This document shows positions 34,683 to 47,325 of a stretch of 64,000 nt of DNA, piece after piece. The DNA is from Gnomoniopsis sp. IMI 355080 (taxonomy: Eukaryota > Ascomycota > Sordariomycetes > Diaporthales > Gnomoniaceae). Under the pieces are notes generated by a model that did not search any database, was not told the DNA's origin, and saw nothing but the letters and a program-made list of their open reading frames with translations. Position 1 is the stretch's first letter. Each line of letters starts with the position of its first letter. The translations under genes and the position numbers were made by a program. The stretch spans positions 62,001-126,000 of the forward strand of contig JAPEVC010000035.1 of assembly GCA_027946555.1 (NCBI GenBank). Direction: 5' to 3'.

Positions 34683-37600
34683 GACACGTATCTAGGGCAC
34701 ACAGTAGATGTCACGCAGAAGCTGCTAAAGGTAGATTCTAGGTACTCATATTGCAAAGCCTTTACATCAGAAACCCTCTTACATAATATGAGCCTCAGAA
34801 GATACCTAAATAGTCTCGACGAATGGCAACAGGACAAGATGAAGTAGCTACGCGCTCCGAGTCTTTTTGCTCTATCAGGCGAGTACCCGCCGGGCTCTTG
34901 TGTCGGCAAGCTTCAATTTACCCTACGTTTTAAAGTCTATGACCAACAGCAAGAATCAGGTATACATACTACAATCTTTTCTTCATTATCCGAATGCGGC
35001 CTAAAACACAGATAGCTCAGCCATATTCTCCCGTAGTCGAGGCCAACAACCAGATGTTCGTAAGACACCCCGTCCCCAAAAGACAACAGGGAAATAGGAG
35101 AACGCTGCTGTTGTAGCTTCATAAAACATCATCTATGCATGTTTTTAAGGTTATTGTAAGCTGAAAAGGTAAGTAGCTCATTGATACCCACTGGCATTCG
35201 GTCAGTTCCAGTAGTCCACACTCTTCTTACACGGCTAAGTACCATTGCCACACGAATGGTAATAAGCCATCTCGGGATGTGTTATATATCGCATCGGAAG
35301 TAAGTTATCCATAGGTAGGAGGGAAGTTGTGATGGCATGGCAATGCGAAGGTCTATAAGCTTCTTCGACCCTCTCGTAGACCCAGATTAGTCATCCATCC
35401 CAGGTCGGGCGTGTTGCTTGCAATAGGATATTTACGCGATTCACCGCATAAATCAATCGGATAGTCTTCCCTGGTCAAAGGTTGAAAGTCTGTGATCTAT
35501 AGGTACAAAGTTCAGTCCGAGACAAGTAGAGGAAGTGACCAGTCTTTAGACAGTAGCGTCGAAGCCCACTGCCTTCAAGTAGGGATGCTCTCATTTCGAT
35601 ACATACCTGGGCAGTGCGATATCGTGTCATACGTACTTACTTCTCTTTGCTTCCCACCGTCATTACTTGACCTTAGACCTGTGGCAGTGCCCGTTGATCA
35701 GATTCCGGGCCGTAGTATTTGTTCACACGACCGCTCAAGGGCTTTGTATAAATTAACATCTTTCAGGTTACCTTTCAAGTCAAGCGTCTGCAGTGCATGT
35801 CGAATCATTTCTCGATCAATAAAGATGTATTTTCGACCTTACGCTGTGGGAGGAAGCACAGACGAGGGGTCAAAGCACGTTCAGAGTAACGAACATTATC
35901 TAGTATGTTCTGTAGTAAGGATGTGCTTTCTCTGAGAGGTCCTGTAGCGGCCCAGAGCTATTTATATAACTATAGGGGGTATTTCTTCATAGCCGAGACC
36001 CCGAGGCCATGAGTTTGTCGCCACGTAAATTCCTGCCAACCGGCTTTCAAAGCAAGCTTCCTATTTTCTCTTTATCGTTCAATCTAAGATCACGTCGTCC
36101 CACGCTACGAGGTGACGGTCTTATGCTCAAAGCGTGTCTCTAGTCGCATCGAACGATGTTCGAGCCCGCAGGCACGAATGATACCGATTATGTTCGGAGG
36201 CGATTCCGAGGTGGTCCCGGTAATAAGAATATCTGTGGGCGAAATTTGGTCGTGGGGATTCCCATGGCTGTGTCGGAAAGCTGTCACCACGACGATATAG
36301 CTGTTGAGTTCAAGGTCTCATGTAAAGCCGAACGCGGCCAGGACCCCAGATGAAAGCATATTGTATAGTAACTAACGTGATATCATATCTGTTTGTAGTA
36401 AGGATATGATATTTTCCCAGGAGTCCTGTAGCGGTCCAAAGCTTTCAGGATACCCATAGGACACCTGCCCATCGCGCGTGCCCATGGGTGTTGTGTCGCT
36501 GCTACCTGAACATACACGAGACTGCAGGTGGACTGTAAGGAGAGAGTTCAAATGTGTATCCCCGTCTCTTCCCAAAAGTAACGAAGGTCTACGCTGACAT
36601 TGAGTGTGGGAAAACTGACCAATGTTGTACTCAATTGCCATTTAGTCGGATTGCAATCAGAATTATCCAAGGCCTCGCACAGGCCCCTCGACCCGTCAAG
36701 TGTCTCCCTGTGACCACCCGACCTTGATGGGGCAAAAATTTCCAGGCCGCTCGTATCTGAGCTTCTCCTTCAGTACGTTCTTAAGTATCATGCTATCTGT
36801 GGTAGAACATCCATCAGCTTCCAGAGTGGCTTAAGGCGGGTTATGATTTGTTATCTATCGCGTAGTAAGTTTGTTTTCAATCTTTCAATTCGCTTTAATA
36901 AGCGTTTGGCCCCTCAACCTAAAGCAATCCTGCCCCTTTGCAACTCGGTGTACGTCGCATTATCAATCCACCTCTGTTTCATCCGCTTACTTACGCTATA
37001 TATTTCTAGAAACCTAGGTACCCAATCTACTCTGCCCGTTAAATGAATCCACCTTTGGTGGTGCCATTGACATACTTCACGTAAACAGAAGAAGCCACAC
37101 CAACAACGCCAACGAAGTCGACAACCGAGAATGTATCACAGAAGTTTCTTAGAATATCCTTCACTCAACTGTATCTCGTTAGGGCCGAGGAAGTTGACTC
37201 TATTAGGTAGCCTTAGAAGTCTTTCCACTACAAGTTCAAGAACGAATCTGCAACAAGCAACTTATGGTCTGGGAATTGCATCGCTCTACAGGAGTCAGGA
37301 CCTTACACCATATCGAAATGAAATGACGAATCGGTCTGAGTCGCAAAAGGTGATGTTGAGGGTCCAGATGGACTAGAATACCGAACTCTTCAGTTTCTCC
37401 TGAAACCTAAGCTGAAGCTTCTTAAAGCAAAATGTGCATCTCTTCTTGAATATTCCCACTGGACCAATCCACTATTTTGTTCTTTTACTCAAATTCTACA
37501 ATCTCAAACTTGATACCAAGCAAACGGATCTCGACACCATCACCATAGGTGACATAGTATCCCCCTTCAAGTTGTGTTGCGTTGCCTTGAAGGTCGGTTG

Positions 37601-39375
37601 CTTAAGTAAGTCAACAAATTTTGCAAAGGCAATCCATTGCACCCTCCAAACATTGATTACCTAGGTATCTTCTTTCCCCCTTCGTAAATCGCACGCGTAT
37701 CATTTCACTGCCGTTCTCGAATGCCAACAGCTTCTTAGAGTAAGGTGTAGGCAAGGTGGAAGAAGGAATACACCTTTATCGTCAGTGTCGGCTATTTTAA
37801 AAATATCTCTTCTAAATTTTTGTCTCCTGAATGCTTATACAAGGTCTCATCGTCCTGGCGAAATCACACATGCAGGTAGGTCACATACTTACGTAGCTTT
37901 AATCGCAGCAGGCCCGAGCGTGTAAATCAGTGAGCAATTCCATGTCAGACTAGTTTCAGTCAAAAGGCATATACCTGCTCAAAAGGTAGCCGGTCACGTT
38001 GGGGGTTTTCACTAGGTAGGGAATTCGTCCCCAAAGAAAAAAAGCATGGTTCGTTATCAACACATAACGCCGTTTACGGGTTGTATGGGCATTGGAGCAG
38101 CGAGTTGACAATAGCGGTAAATAGATTCTCACACTCCGTTCCTGGACAAGAATTGAAAGACTACATGCATCCCTGGTGCTTTGATTGTGTTTCATGGCAT
38201 CATAATATATATACCAAGTATACAACAAACTTCGCCGTGTGATGTTATCTGGATGTATATCCGGAGGCGTTGAAGATCTTTGACTTGCAGTCTAAAAATA
38301 CGTGTAGTTCCCACATCCTGGGTTAGGCTATATTCGAAGTTGTAGCCCCTGACCCTGCTGTTGCAATAGTGTGATTTGGTTGGTTCTTGTGTGCGCCGAA
38401 TCGCCGTGGCGGGTGGGGAACTGGCCGGACTGGGTCGCTGGGGCGCGAGTGTATACGCAGTTACGTTCTTTGGTCCCCACCGCTGATAAAAAAGGGGCCC
38501 AGGCTCGTTGTGGCGTAGTGACAATTTCCTTTGCCAATCAATCCGGGGCCACGAGTGGAGGCGTTGAAGCCGGGATTCCGGCTGGAGAAATGCCCGGGTC
38601 TGCAGGACATATTATTGATCAGCGTGTGTGCCGTTATTTCACCGGACCAGCCGCCAAGAGATTGAGGCTCAATTTTAAAATCTGCAGGGCAAAAAGCTTT
38701 GAAGATTGGTCAATGGGTGTTGATTGTTTTCTTGGTTCGCAGGCTGGGCAATCTGCGCTGCTACATAGTACACAGTATGGATACTCTACACCTCCTATCG
38801 TACCCGCAAAGCCCTGTGCTCATCAACACGGGCTATCTCCTCTCTCTATGAGCCAGGGTGCACGATAAAATGGACCCACCTGATCTACTCATACTATGTA
38901 CTTATTCACACACGAAGTAACTCCGCTGAAGATCGTTGACGTTGGCGGAGCTCGGCTTCCTCTTCCCTTTTCCCCCCCATTTAAAATGTCAGCACGGTAC
39001 CCACTCACAGCCCCTGAAAGGTGCGCGATCCTGCTGCCGGTCTGCCAGGCTTCGCGGAAATTACGAGGACGGAGTGGGAAGCGAAATGTTGCAATGGGTC
39101 TTTTCTTTCTTGGGGCAAATCCTACATCTCCTATTTAACCTGTTTGGCTGGCAGCTGCGCGTCTGTGGGCCACTCCCGTACTGATCTTGACCTCTTTTGC
39201 TTTCTTTTCTTGTTCCCTCTTTTCTCACCCTCGCTGCCCAACGACCGAACGCGCACGGAATACCATAGAAGACTCGGACCGAGGACGCGGGAAAACGGAC
39301 ACATTACCACCGCTACCTACACGCTCGTTTTTTCAAAAAAGAAAGAAAGATAAGAAACAGTGGAAAGAAGTCAAG
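34683..39375. other. Long gene-poor region
   Basis: These 4.7 kb hold no recognisable gene; ORFs are short and compositionally poor. It contains a diverged direct repeat (35911-35959 and 36394-36442) and ACCTAGGT palindromes at 37012 and 37659. TC-rich promoter-like sequence starts near 39180. The region separates the PKS neighbourhood from the genes to the right. Confidence 0.5.
35911..36442. repeat. Diverged direct repeat pair
   Basis: TGTAGTAAGGAT followed about 30 nt later by CCTGTAGCGG.CCA.AGCT occurs at 35911-35959 and again at 36394-36442. The block between the two halves has diverged. It may be the edge of a degraded mobile element. Confidence 0.45.
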
Positions 39376-39489
39376 ATGGTTACCGCAGTCTTGTTCTACG
39401 TCTTTGTCTTCATTCTTCTCCTCTTCATCATCGTAGCCTTTATAATTTGCTGCGCAAGACTGGGAAACATCAGCTTCCGCAAGAGGTAG
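39376..39489 (+). CDS. Possible 37-aa single-pass membrane micropeptide
   Basis: The ORF encodes a short start (MVTA), about 25 hydrophobic residues in one helix, then a basic end (RLGNISFRKR). That is a tail topology with a positively charged cytosolic side. The ATG sits in CAAGATGG, a good fungal start context. It follows a long pyrimidine-rich tract and an A-rich leader (39200-39375) that look like a promoter and 5' UTR. I know no homologue. It could instead be a chance frame in a leader or non-coding RNA. Confidence 0.4.
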   Translation: MVTAVLFYVFVFILLLFIIVAFIICCARLGNISFRKR

Positions 39490-40788
39490 TTCGGCGCTGC
39501 AGCTCAGAAAACCGGCTCGGCCTCGACGACAACATTTTCTGCAAAGGGAAAAGAAACAAAGCACAAGGTGCAGCTTCAATTCAATCACCGGACAAATCTG
39601 CGTGTCCCCAAAAGGTTCTCGCTTGGAAAGGGAAATGAAACAAACTGGGCTCGAACAACAAACAATGGCTCGGTTGCGATTCTGAATGCCACCCACACAT
39701 TTGTTTGGTCCTGACTCGCCTCGACTAAAGCCAAGTTTCGGAGTCGCATCGACCTCAATACAACCCACCGGTCCAGGCGTCTTGGCCCGTTCATTTTGGC
39801 GGATCCCACCTTGTGTGGCGATGATTCAGGGACGGACGAATTTCTTTTCAACGATCAATTGCGATTTCGCGCATTTTGCTGCGCCATCGTCGACGGCTCG
39901 ACGACGCCTCCAGTTACAAGTTCGAGAACATTTCAACTTATGTCTTTTAAATCCGGTCTGATGGCACGCTTTTTGTCGGTCGGCCGAGGAAGAGTTTATT
40001 AGATGGATGGGATTGCTTAATGGCGTTGGGCAACAACCTTCTCAGGGTCAGAAACACACACACACACACACACATGCATAATGGGAGTCAGGCGCATGCT
40101 TTTTTCTTGATGAAGAGGCATTCATCAACGCGTCCTAGCGTGGGGAATTTTTTGAGGCATCATGCTGCAGTCTTTTGAGGCTTTTTTGCTGCTCTGGCTG
40201 GTGTGGAAACTGTCGTGTGGGAGAAGAAGTGGTCTTCCTCAGGTACCCCTTCAAATTGAGCAGCAGCAACCACATATGCAGAGTTAATCTTACATCAGCT
40301 TCTGAGACTCACAGCCTCCAAAGACCTATGCACATGTGACTATCCTCTGTACGCAAACTGCAAAGGGAGGCGTCTAGCCGAAGAGAGAAAGACACAGCCA
40401 AATAGTTTCATGCGCACTGATAATTGCTGCTAGGTATTCTGCGTCTTATACCGAGCCGGAGGGCTAGTAGGTAGGTATCGAACGGACCTCCACCAAAAAC
40501 ACATTAATTGTAGTACGCTCTCTCTGACATACTTAGGTAAACACAGGACCCAAATTCTGATTCGCTTTTTGCAATCAATTCTGCCACGAATACGAGCTCG
40601 ACGGGCTAGTCTCGCTCTTGAATGATCACCATAAAAGTTGCCTACCGGGCAGCAAAGACGTATTCGAGCAAGCATAGTCTCACCAAGATGAATATCTCAA
40701 TATTGTCCATATCCGGTCCTAGGTTAGCACCAGATTTGGATCTCAGCCCAGCCGATGACATCCCTCACATACGGTATACATACGGTTA
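39490..40788. other. Intergenic region with CA microsatellite
   Basis: No gene is supported. A CA repeat of about 11 units lies at 40053-40074. The right end is the downstream flank of the carboxypeptidase gene. Confidence 0.5.
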
Positions 40789-43058
40789 CTAACCCGCCGC
40801 CTTCGCGACCGCGGTCGCCCGCACCACCGGATTGCCACTCGTAGCCGAAAACACACTTGGCGGGCTCATCACCACCCACTCCTCGACAACGGCCGTGCCA
40901 TCCTCGACCGCCGCCATCTGCTCCGCCGAGCACGTCTGTCCATCGTTCGCCGTATACCACCAGCACAGCGGCGCTGACAGGACTGGCGGACGTACGCTCT
41001 CCGTGACATTGCGCACGCTTGATGCGCCCTTGCTGCTATATCCGCTGCCACCGCCATCACTACCACTGCCGGTGCTACAACTGCTGCTGTTGCTGTTGCT
41101 GCTGTTGCCGTCATCGGTCACGTCCACTCGGCCGGTGGCAACATCCCGTCCGAGGACCGCTCGCTCAAAGATGCGCGCCACTGTCTCGGGCTGGTACGCC
41201 CATGTGTCGTGGCCCGCCTGGAACACGCGACTGAACGACACGCGGCCATGCTGCCGCACCAGCCCGCCTGTGTAGTTGGTGTTGGTATGGATGGGCGCGT
41301 AGCCTGCGGCTCGGAAGGCCGCAGCGTCTGCGTAGTCCATTGACAACGATACATTCTCCATGCCCATCCCTGATAAGACGTCAGCCAGGATTGTTTCGAG
41401 TTGGTCGATATTGGGAGAGAACGCAATAGAGGGTTGTAGGGGTATAAGGCCTTTTTGTTTTTTTCTCTAGAGATTTTCACAACTCACAATTGCATTGATA
41501 ATCCAGATCGCCGTACACAAAAGCAACACCCACGCCCGCGTCGACGATGGTTTCCAAGGCCTTGTACGACGGGATCATCGGGTCGCCCGTGGCGCTGAAG
41601 AAGTTCTCCACCACCGGGTCTGCGCTCAGCGTGAAGTTGACCGGCACGCCCAGTGCCTCTTGCACCCAACGCTGGTTGTAGAAGGCCGCGGGCACGCCAA
41701 AGGGAGGCCACATGCCCGGTAGGGGCAGTGCGAGGTCAAACTGCGATCTCTGTGTGTATTTCTCAGTATTCAGCGTTGTGCTCCAATGGAGGTTTCTGGC
41801 ACTCAGAGGAGAGGAAAAAAAGGAAAGATGAGTAGCAGGAGGGACTTGAGGACTTGAGGGTGGGGGCCAAGCTTACGTTCGACTCCAGATACAAACCCAA
41901 CAGCCCATCAAAGCAAGTCGTCGTGGTATTCACACACGCCGCATTCACCGCATCCACACTCCCCGTCCCCTCTGGGTCCAACTCCGCCGACAGCGCCCGA
42001 CAATCTGCCACCAGCCCATAGCACACATCCACCAACGCCAACGCCTCCTCATACACCGCATCCGGCACCGCCTTGATGCCGTACGTGTTGTTCACCATCA
42101 TCTCCGGGAAGCTCGCCAGCTGGCTCTCAATGTCCACGCAGCCATTGTTAATCCCAAGGGTGCCTAGCTCAATCTCTACGGGCGTCTCTACCATCCCCAT
42201 CCCCACCATCGTCTTGTTGTCGTAGGTCCCGTTCGCGATGCGCTCATTCTGCTCGGTGATGTACGCCGCACTCGCGGCGCCAAAGAACCCCGAGTACGAG
42301 AACGACCAGATGTTCAATGAGAACTTCCCTTCCTTCTTCTCTGACGCGGCAGCTGCTTGCTGCTGGTGGGGTTGATGGGGGAACTCTTGTAGCCAGACCT
42401 GCGCAAACGCCCACACCTGCGCCGCGACCTGGGCGGTGGTATTAGCCGTGTGCGCGGTATCATCCAGAGAGCCCATGCTCGCGACGGTCGTGCTTGCGTT
42501 GAGCGCCACGTCCTCGATACTCCCGACAGGTGTGAAGACACCCTGCACAACGTCAAAGGAGCCGTTCGCCACGGCGCCGGCGTAGCTGTAACCAGCCTGC
42601 ACGGGGACGTCGAGGTAGAGCATGTTACTATAGGCTGTGAGCGCATCGTCATTGCGCACCGTCGAATTGCCGTCCGCGGCCACAGCGCAGGGGAAACCGC
42701 TGCTGCCGTCGAGGAAGCTGGTGGCAGGCCCGCCGGGAAGCCATAGGGTAAGTGGTGCCGTGGCTGGGTTGCTTTCGGTGGCGGGAAAGTACCAGTAGAA
42801 GAGGGATGCATTGTAGGGAGAAGGCTCCTCGCCCTCGCCGCCGGCACTAGTGAGGATAGGCAGAGTGAGATAGCCTGCGTAGGAGGGGACGCCGCAGAGA
42901 TTGTTGTGCTTATAGGAGAGGGTAGCGCCCGGGAGCGTCGTGGAAGCGAGAGTGGTTGTGTTCTGAGGGTTGGGTATGAAAGACTGGGCGAGGACCAGGG
43001 TCGAGAGGAGGGGGAGGAGGGCTGTCACAGCGAGGAGGGATGGTGGATCCGGGTGCAT
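40789..43058 (-). CDS. Secreted serine carboxypeptidase-like protein (S10)
   Basis: Three exons, 43058-41877, 41749-41488 and 41369-40789, give 674 aa. A signal peptide of about 25 residues ends LVLAQS. S10 landmarks: LTLWLPGGPATSFLDG (the usual WLNGGPGCSS block, changed), YLDVPVQAGYSY, IWSFSYSGFFGA around the expected nucleophile Ser (about 249), FVYGDLDYQCNW with the Asp (about 475), and FQAGHDTWAYQPE with the His (about 535). The nucleophile motif reads FSYSG where active enzymes have ESYGG, so Ser is kept but its neighbours differ. Many N-x-S/T sites suggest glycosylation. A Ser/Asn/Gly-rich insert of about 40 residues follows the His block. It is either a divergent secreted or vacuolar carboxypeptidase or an inactive relative. 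Confidence 0.82.
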
Positions 43059-44478
43059 CTTGATGATAGGTGTGATATCGGGTCGAGCGGATTATATTAG
43101 ATGGTTGGGTGTCTTTGGAGCCGGGAGGGAAGATGGTGGTGAGAAACCGATCAGCTTTTCTGTGGAGGAGAGCTTTCGCAACTGCCATCTTATATACTAC
43201 TGGACATGACCTTCTTTATCTACATGGCCCAATGACCACGATAGCAAGCGTACTTGAGAAGGCGAGTATAGAAAGTAATCAGCATCCTTTGGCGAAACGC
43301 CCAATCCACGCGAGCCATGTTTCACTGCCCACATAGCTGAAGAGTTGCCTATATCCCGTTTAGGTAATATCCCACAAAATCCAGGCAGTGACATTTACAC
43401 CAGGAGAACTTTTAGTTGCTGACGGCGGATCATGATCTGCGCAAGGGTGGAACCCCCCAGTCGCTCGTTTTTGTTCTTGCTGACGAACATCAGCCCTGTC
43501 TTTATGTTCAGCTGAAGGTATTTTGGCGAGCAGGCCAATCAGACAAGGGCCTGGCTACTATGGCACCATTAAGCCTTGAGTTCACGAGAGCTTTGACAGT
43601 TTGATGAGTGTGATTCTTGCAAAGAAGAAGCGCATCTTTCCATCGTGGGCAATTAATTACCTACCTAGGTACGTATTTTTTTGCGTGGCAGTGTTTTCAC
43701 AACATCCAAGCCAGTGAAATTACGAGTTCCCCAGTCTAGTTCTTGTACCAGAGTCCTTGCGATCAAAATCCAGCCGAGTTTGTACTGCATATCGAAGTAT
43801 TGCACAGAAGCTCTATCGTCGTCCACGGGCAGTTGACCAACCTACCAGTGTCCAAATCGCACTTATACATCCAAAGAAGAAATACAAAATCAGGCTGATT
43901 GATTACTCTCTATCTCGGTGGGGTATCACTTTTATCACTATTACAATCTTATTTATACACGCCACTCATCATACAACACGTCTCAATCTGTCACCCAGCC
44001 CTCCACTCAATCTCATTCTTAGTGGAACCTTACTTCGGTCCTGAGCCCTCAGCTCACAAGCCTTCGCCATCTGGTATCTCTCTCGACTGCTGTGCTATAC
44101 CAAACAAGACAAAAGAAAAGTGCCTGTGCAAATTAACCTCATCAATTCTTCATCCGGTCGGGTAGATACTGTTACAGAACACCAGGTATCGGCAGGGTGT
44201 AGGTAAACAAACTAGGAAGTGTGTCCAAACAAAAAGAAAAACCAAGAGGGCCTGAGATACCAACTCCAGCTTGATGCAGTTCTGCGGCTCAAACACAGAA
44301 TACCACTCCGTTCAGAACTCTCGCGCTGTGATGCACATCTCAAAACAAAACACAAAGGGAATTCCTTGGGACGCAGAGAAATACTCTCCACACATGCCAG
44401 CCGCTAATGCTAATCAATAAAAAGATAGACAATCCGCCCAGGGTATGACCAGACACACCTCACCTCCAACCAACAATC
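43059..44478. other. Intergenic region
   Basis: Upstream of the carboxypeptidase and downstream of the coiled-coil gene. Only small, unconvincing ORFs are present. One ACCTAGGT palindrome lies at 43663-43670. Confidence 0.5.
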
Positions 44479-47325
44479 TTATCCCTCCTCTACCGCTTCC
44501 CTTAAAGCCTCGGCATCCACCACTCGCGGCACCACCTGAGCCACCGGCCCATTGCGCTGATGCGCAGCCCAGAAGGCGCTGAAGCCGGGAATCGCACCGG
44601 GCTGATTGATGCCGAATGTCCGCGGCGGTGAGAATAACACCGAGGTGTCTTTTGGTGGTGGTTTCTTTGTTGTGGGGGTCTCGATATTGAGACCCCGTTC
44701 AAGAATGGGGGTGTTGGTGGTGCTGGTGCCCTCCATTATCGAAGACCCGGGTGACTGTGTCGTTGGGCTGGGAGACACGCTCATGCCTCTCTCTGAGGGC
44801 GAATCGACCGAGGAATCTGCGTCCTGGGAATCCGGTGTGGCGTTGGTGTCTTTGGGTGACCACAACCTACTTACGAAACGCCCAAGTCCACTAGCCTGTC
44901 TTTGCTGGCTCTGCCCAGTCGGCGTGGCTGCTGCTTCAGCTCGCAAGTTCGGCAAGCTCAACAAATTGTCCCGTAGAACGATGCTCCCCCGTTTCCCCTC
45001 GGCGTTTCCCCTCGCAATTGTAGGCCTCGCCACCATGATGCTCGCTTGCGGCGCGGCCATCGCCGCCACCCCCAGCGGCTTGAGCGCGAGCTGGCTAGGC
45101 CGTGCCTGCAACGTGTGGATCTCGAGCCCGCCAGTGAGCGAGACAATGGACTCTTGCGAAGCAGCGCGGCGCAAGCGTGGGCGGGGGCTGCTTTTGAAGG
45201 CGTCGTACGAATCGTCGAAGCTGGGCGTGAGGGGCATGCGGGGCGCGCCGTCCGGGGAGACGTCCGTAGATGATGTACCGGATTGGGTCGTGTTATCTGT
45301 GAGACCCGGTGTGTGATCCCGTGCGGGAGTGCGGTTTTGAGAGTATTGACAGCGTGGGGAGACGGGGTAGTCCGCATTGACCTCATCCTCAGGAACGTCA
45401 CCCAGGTAGAGCGGCCTCGGGGTAGAAAAGTTGCGCATGAATGCGTCCGCCGATTTCTGTGACCTGTGCTGCCGCGTCCAGGCCGGGGATGCGGGGTCGA
45501 CGCTGGTGGTAGGTGAGGTGGGAGCGACGTTTTCGTAGTCACGATCAAAGACGGAGACACGTCGGTGATGCGAAGACATGGGTGAGCTAGGTACAGAGGA
45601 CGGAGCGAAGTCAGATGGAGGCTGATCGGAGAAGACGGACCAGCGCGTCGAGGGGAGGGTAGAAAAAGAGTCTTTGACCGAGTGTGCGACGAGGCTGGGC
45701 GAGGTCGCGCGGTGATCCAGACGCCAGGGGCTGGAAGGACCGGGAGAAAATGGCCTGGGGGAAGCGTAGGCATTGGGAGTGAGATGCTGCCGCTTCTTCT
45801 TGACGGGTTTCCGTTGCTCGGCGGGTTTGGTTACGTGATAGTGATGATGGATATGCAATTCCTGGGATACTGATGTCGCTGCATCCTGGTTATGCACTGA
45901 TCGTGGTGAGAGAGGTGTTTTTGGATAGGTTTCTTCGGGCGCAAGTTCCGCCCTGAGTGTGTTTGCTGCGTGGACCTCGTCTTGCTCTGCAGGCTGGTGG
46001 AAAATGAGCTGCTCTCGTAGCATCTGGATCTCATCGTTGGAGCTAATCAACATCTCCCGTAACTCGGCAATGCCCAGCTGCAAGTTCGCGTTATCTGCAA
46101 GCAAGTCGCGGACAAAGTGCGAGACCACGCCATTGTTATTCCCATCGCCGATCGTTCTGGCGGCGGCAGCGCCCTTGAGTCGTCCAGCGGCCGTATTCAA
46201 GTCCTTTTCCATGTTCCGTTGCTTCTCCATCCGACTGATCATTTCGGAATGGCGATCTCGCTCCTCATTCGCTTCCCTCTCGATGCGCTCCAACTTGACT
46301 TGCAGATCCGAGATGCCCTTTTCGGCCTGTCGCCATCGTGCCAGGGCGGATCGCGCCTCTGCTTGCGATACGACCAGTGTACTTTGTAGTTCGGCCTGCT
46401 CCGTTTCCAACATACCCAGCTGGGTTTCCAATTCCATGGCACGCGTTTCTTGGCCCTCTAGCTTGCGAATCATCTGCTGGGAGCTGGCCAGGGTGGCCTC
46501 AAGGCTCTTAATATGCGTCTCGGAGTCGTTGACAGAGTCGTTGAGCTTCTCGAGCTCGTCGAGCAGTGCGCGGTTCGCCGAGATGGTCCGAGCATTTTCC
46601 GCCTCGAGGGACTTCTTGTCAATCTCTAGCTGGTCGATACGGGACTGCATTTCGAATCGCTCTGACTCGGCCGAGGCCATGAGCGCTTCATGGCGAGCTA
46701 GAAGGGCCTGCAAGGAGAAAGTTAGTCCTGGGAGAGCGGGGGCGTCGGGAACGAGAAGAAGCGCGCCCTCATTAAGAAGGAATGGATCGTGGGGCATGCT
46801 AGCAAGGCCGCGCGAGGCCCAGACGCAAGTCATCGAGGTCATTGGTGCGAGTGCCGAGTATGACTGGAATGCGAATGTCTTGCGCAGGGCCAGGCTAAGA
46901 GAGGAACCCGCCGAAAGTCTCAGAGTCGAGCAGCACAGCACAGTATAAGAAGACTGACAGCCGCTCAGCCTGCATTTGACGCCCTGGTCGGGTGCAGCTC
47001 CCAGCCCACTCTGCGACCGTGTGCAACAACAATCCTTCAGAAGCAAAAAGGGTTGGACGGGGGCACAAGCGTCGCGACCTCGGGAAGGAGCAGCGTGTGC
47101 GCCCCCCAAAAAGACGTCAGACAAAAAACAGGGTGCCAGTCACACACATACCTGACCCAGCCGAGCAGCTGTATGGACATCTCTCTCGACGCTATCGAGC
47201 ACAGAACAATTGTGCTTCAGCAAGACGCAGTCGGTGTTCCCGCAACAGCACTGCAGCGCTTCGGGGTGGCTCACGGAAGCGGCCAGGACGTGGAGGTCGT
47301 TGACCTCAGCGTCACGATCGACCAT
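44479..47325 (-). CDS. Coiled-coil protein of unknown function
   Basis: Exon 47325-47152 encodes MVDRDAEVNDLHVLAASVSH and ends ARLGQ. Exon 46707-44479 begins ALLARHEALM. The join gives 800 aa. The N-terminal block has a Cys-rich patch (LQCCCGNTDCVLL). Residues about 60-260 are a long heptad-rich coiled coil (ERFEMQSRIDQLEIDKKSLE onward). A short second helix lies around LADNANLQLGIAELREML, and a His-rich stretch (ELHIHHHYHVTKP) follows. The rest is a Ser/Pro-rich, probably phosphorylated, disordered tail with a conserved-looking end (FGINQPGAIPGFSAFWAAHQ). The architecture suggests a cytoskeletal or septum/spindle-pole scaffold, but I cannot name a family. The 444-bp intron is long for this genome, and its last 417 bp are open in frame. 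Confidence 0.75.

Noticed and set aside
38371..38868. 165-codon ORF
   Set aside because: No recognisable domain, biased composition, and stops disrupt it in nearby frames without plausible introns.
45046..45316. ORFs on the plus strand across the coiled-coil gene
   Set aside because: Antisense shadows of a GC-rich coding exon.
44479..47124. Single-exon 881-codon reading of the coiled-coil gene
   Set aside because: A second exon at 47325-47152 joins in phase and gives a protein-like N-terminus; the extra 139 codons are bounded by splice sites.
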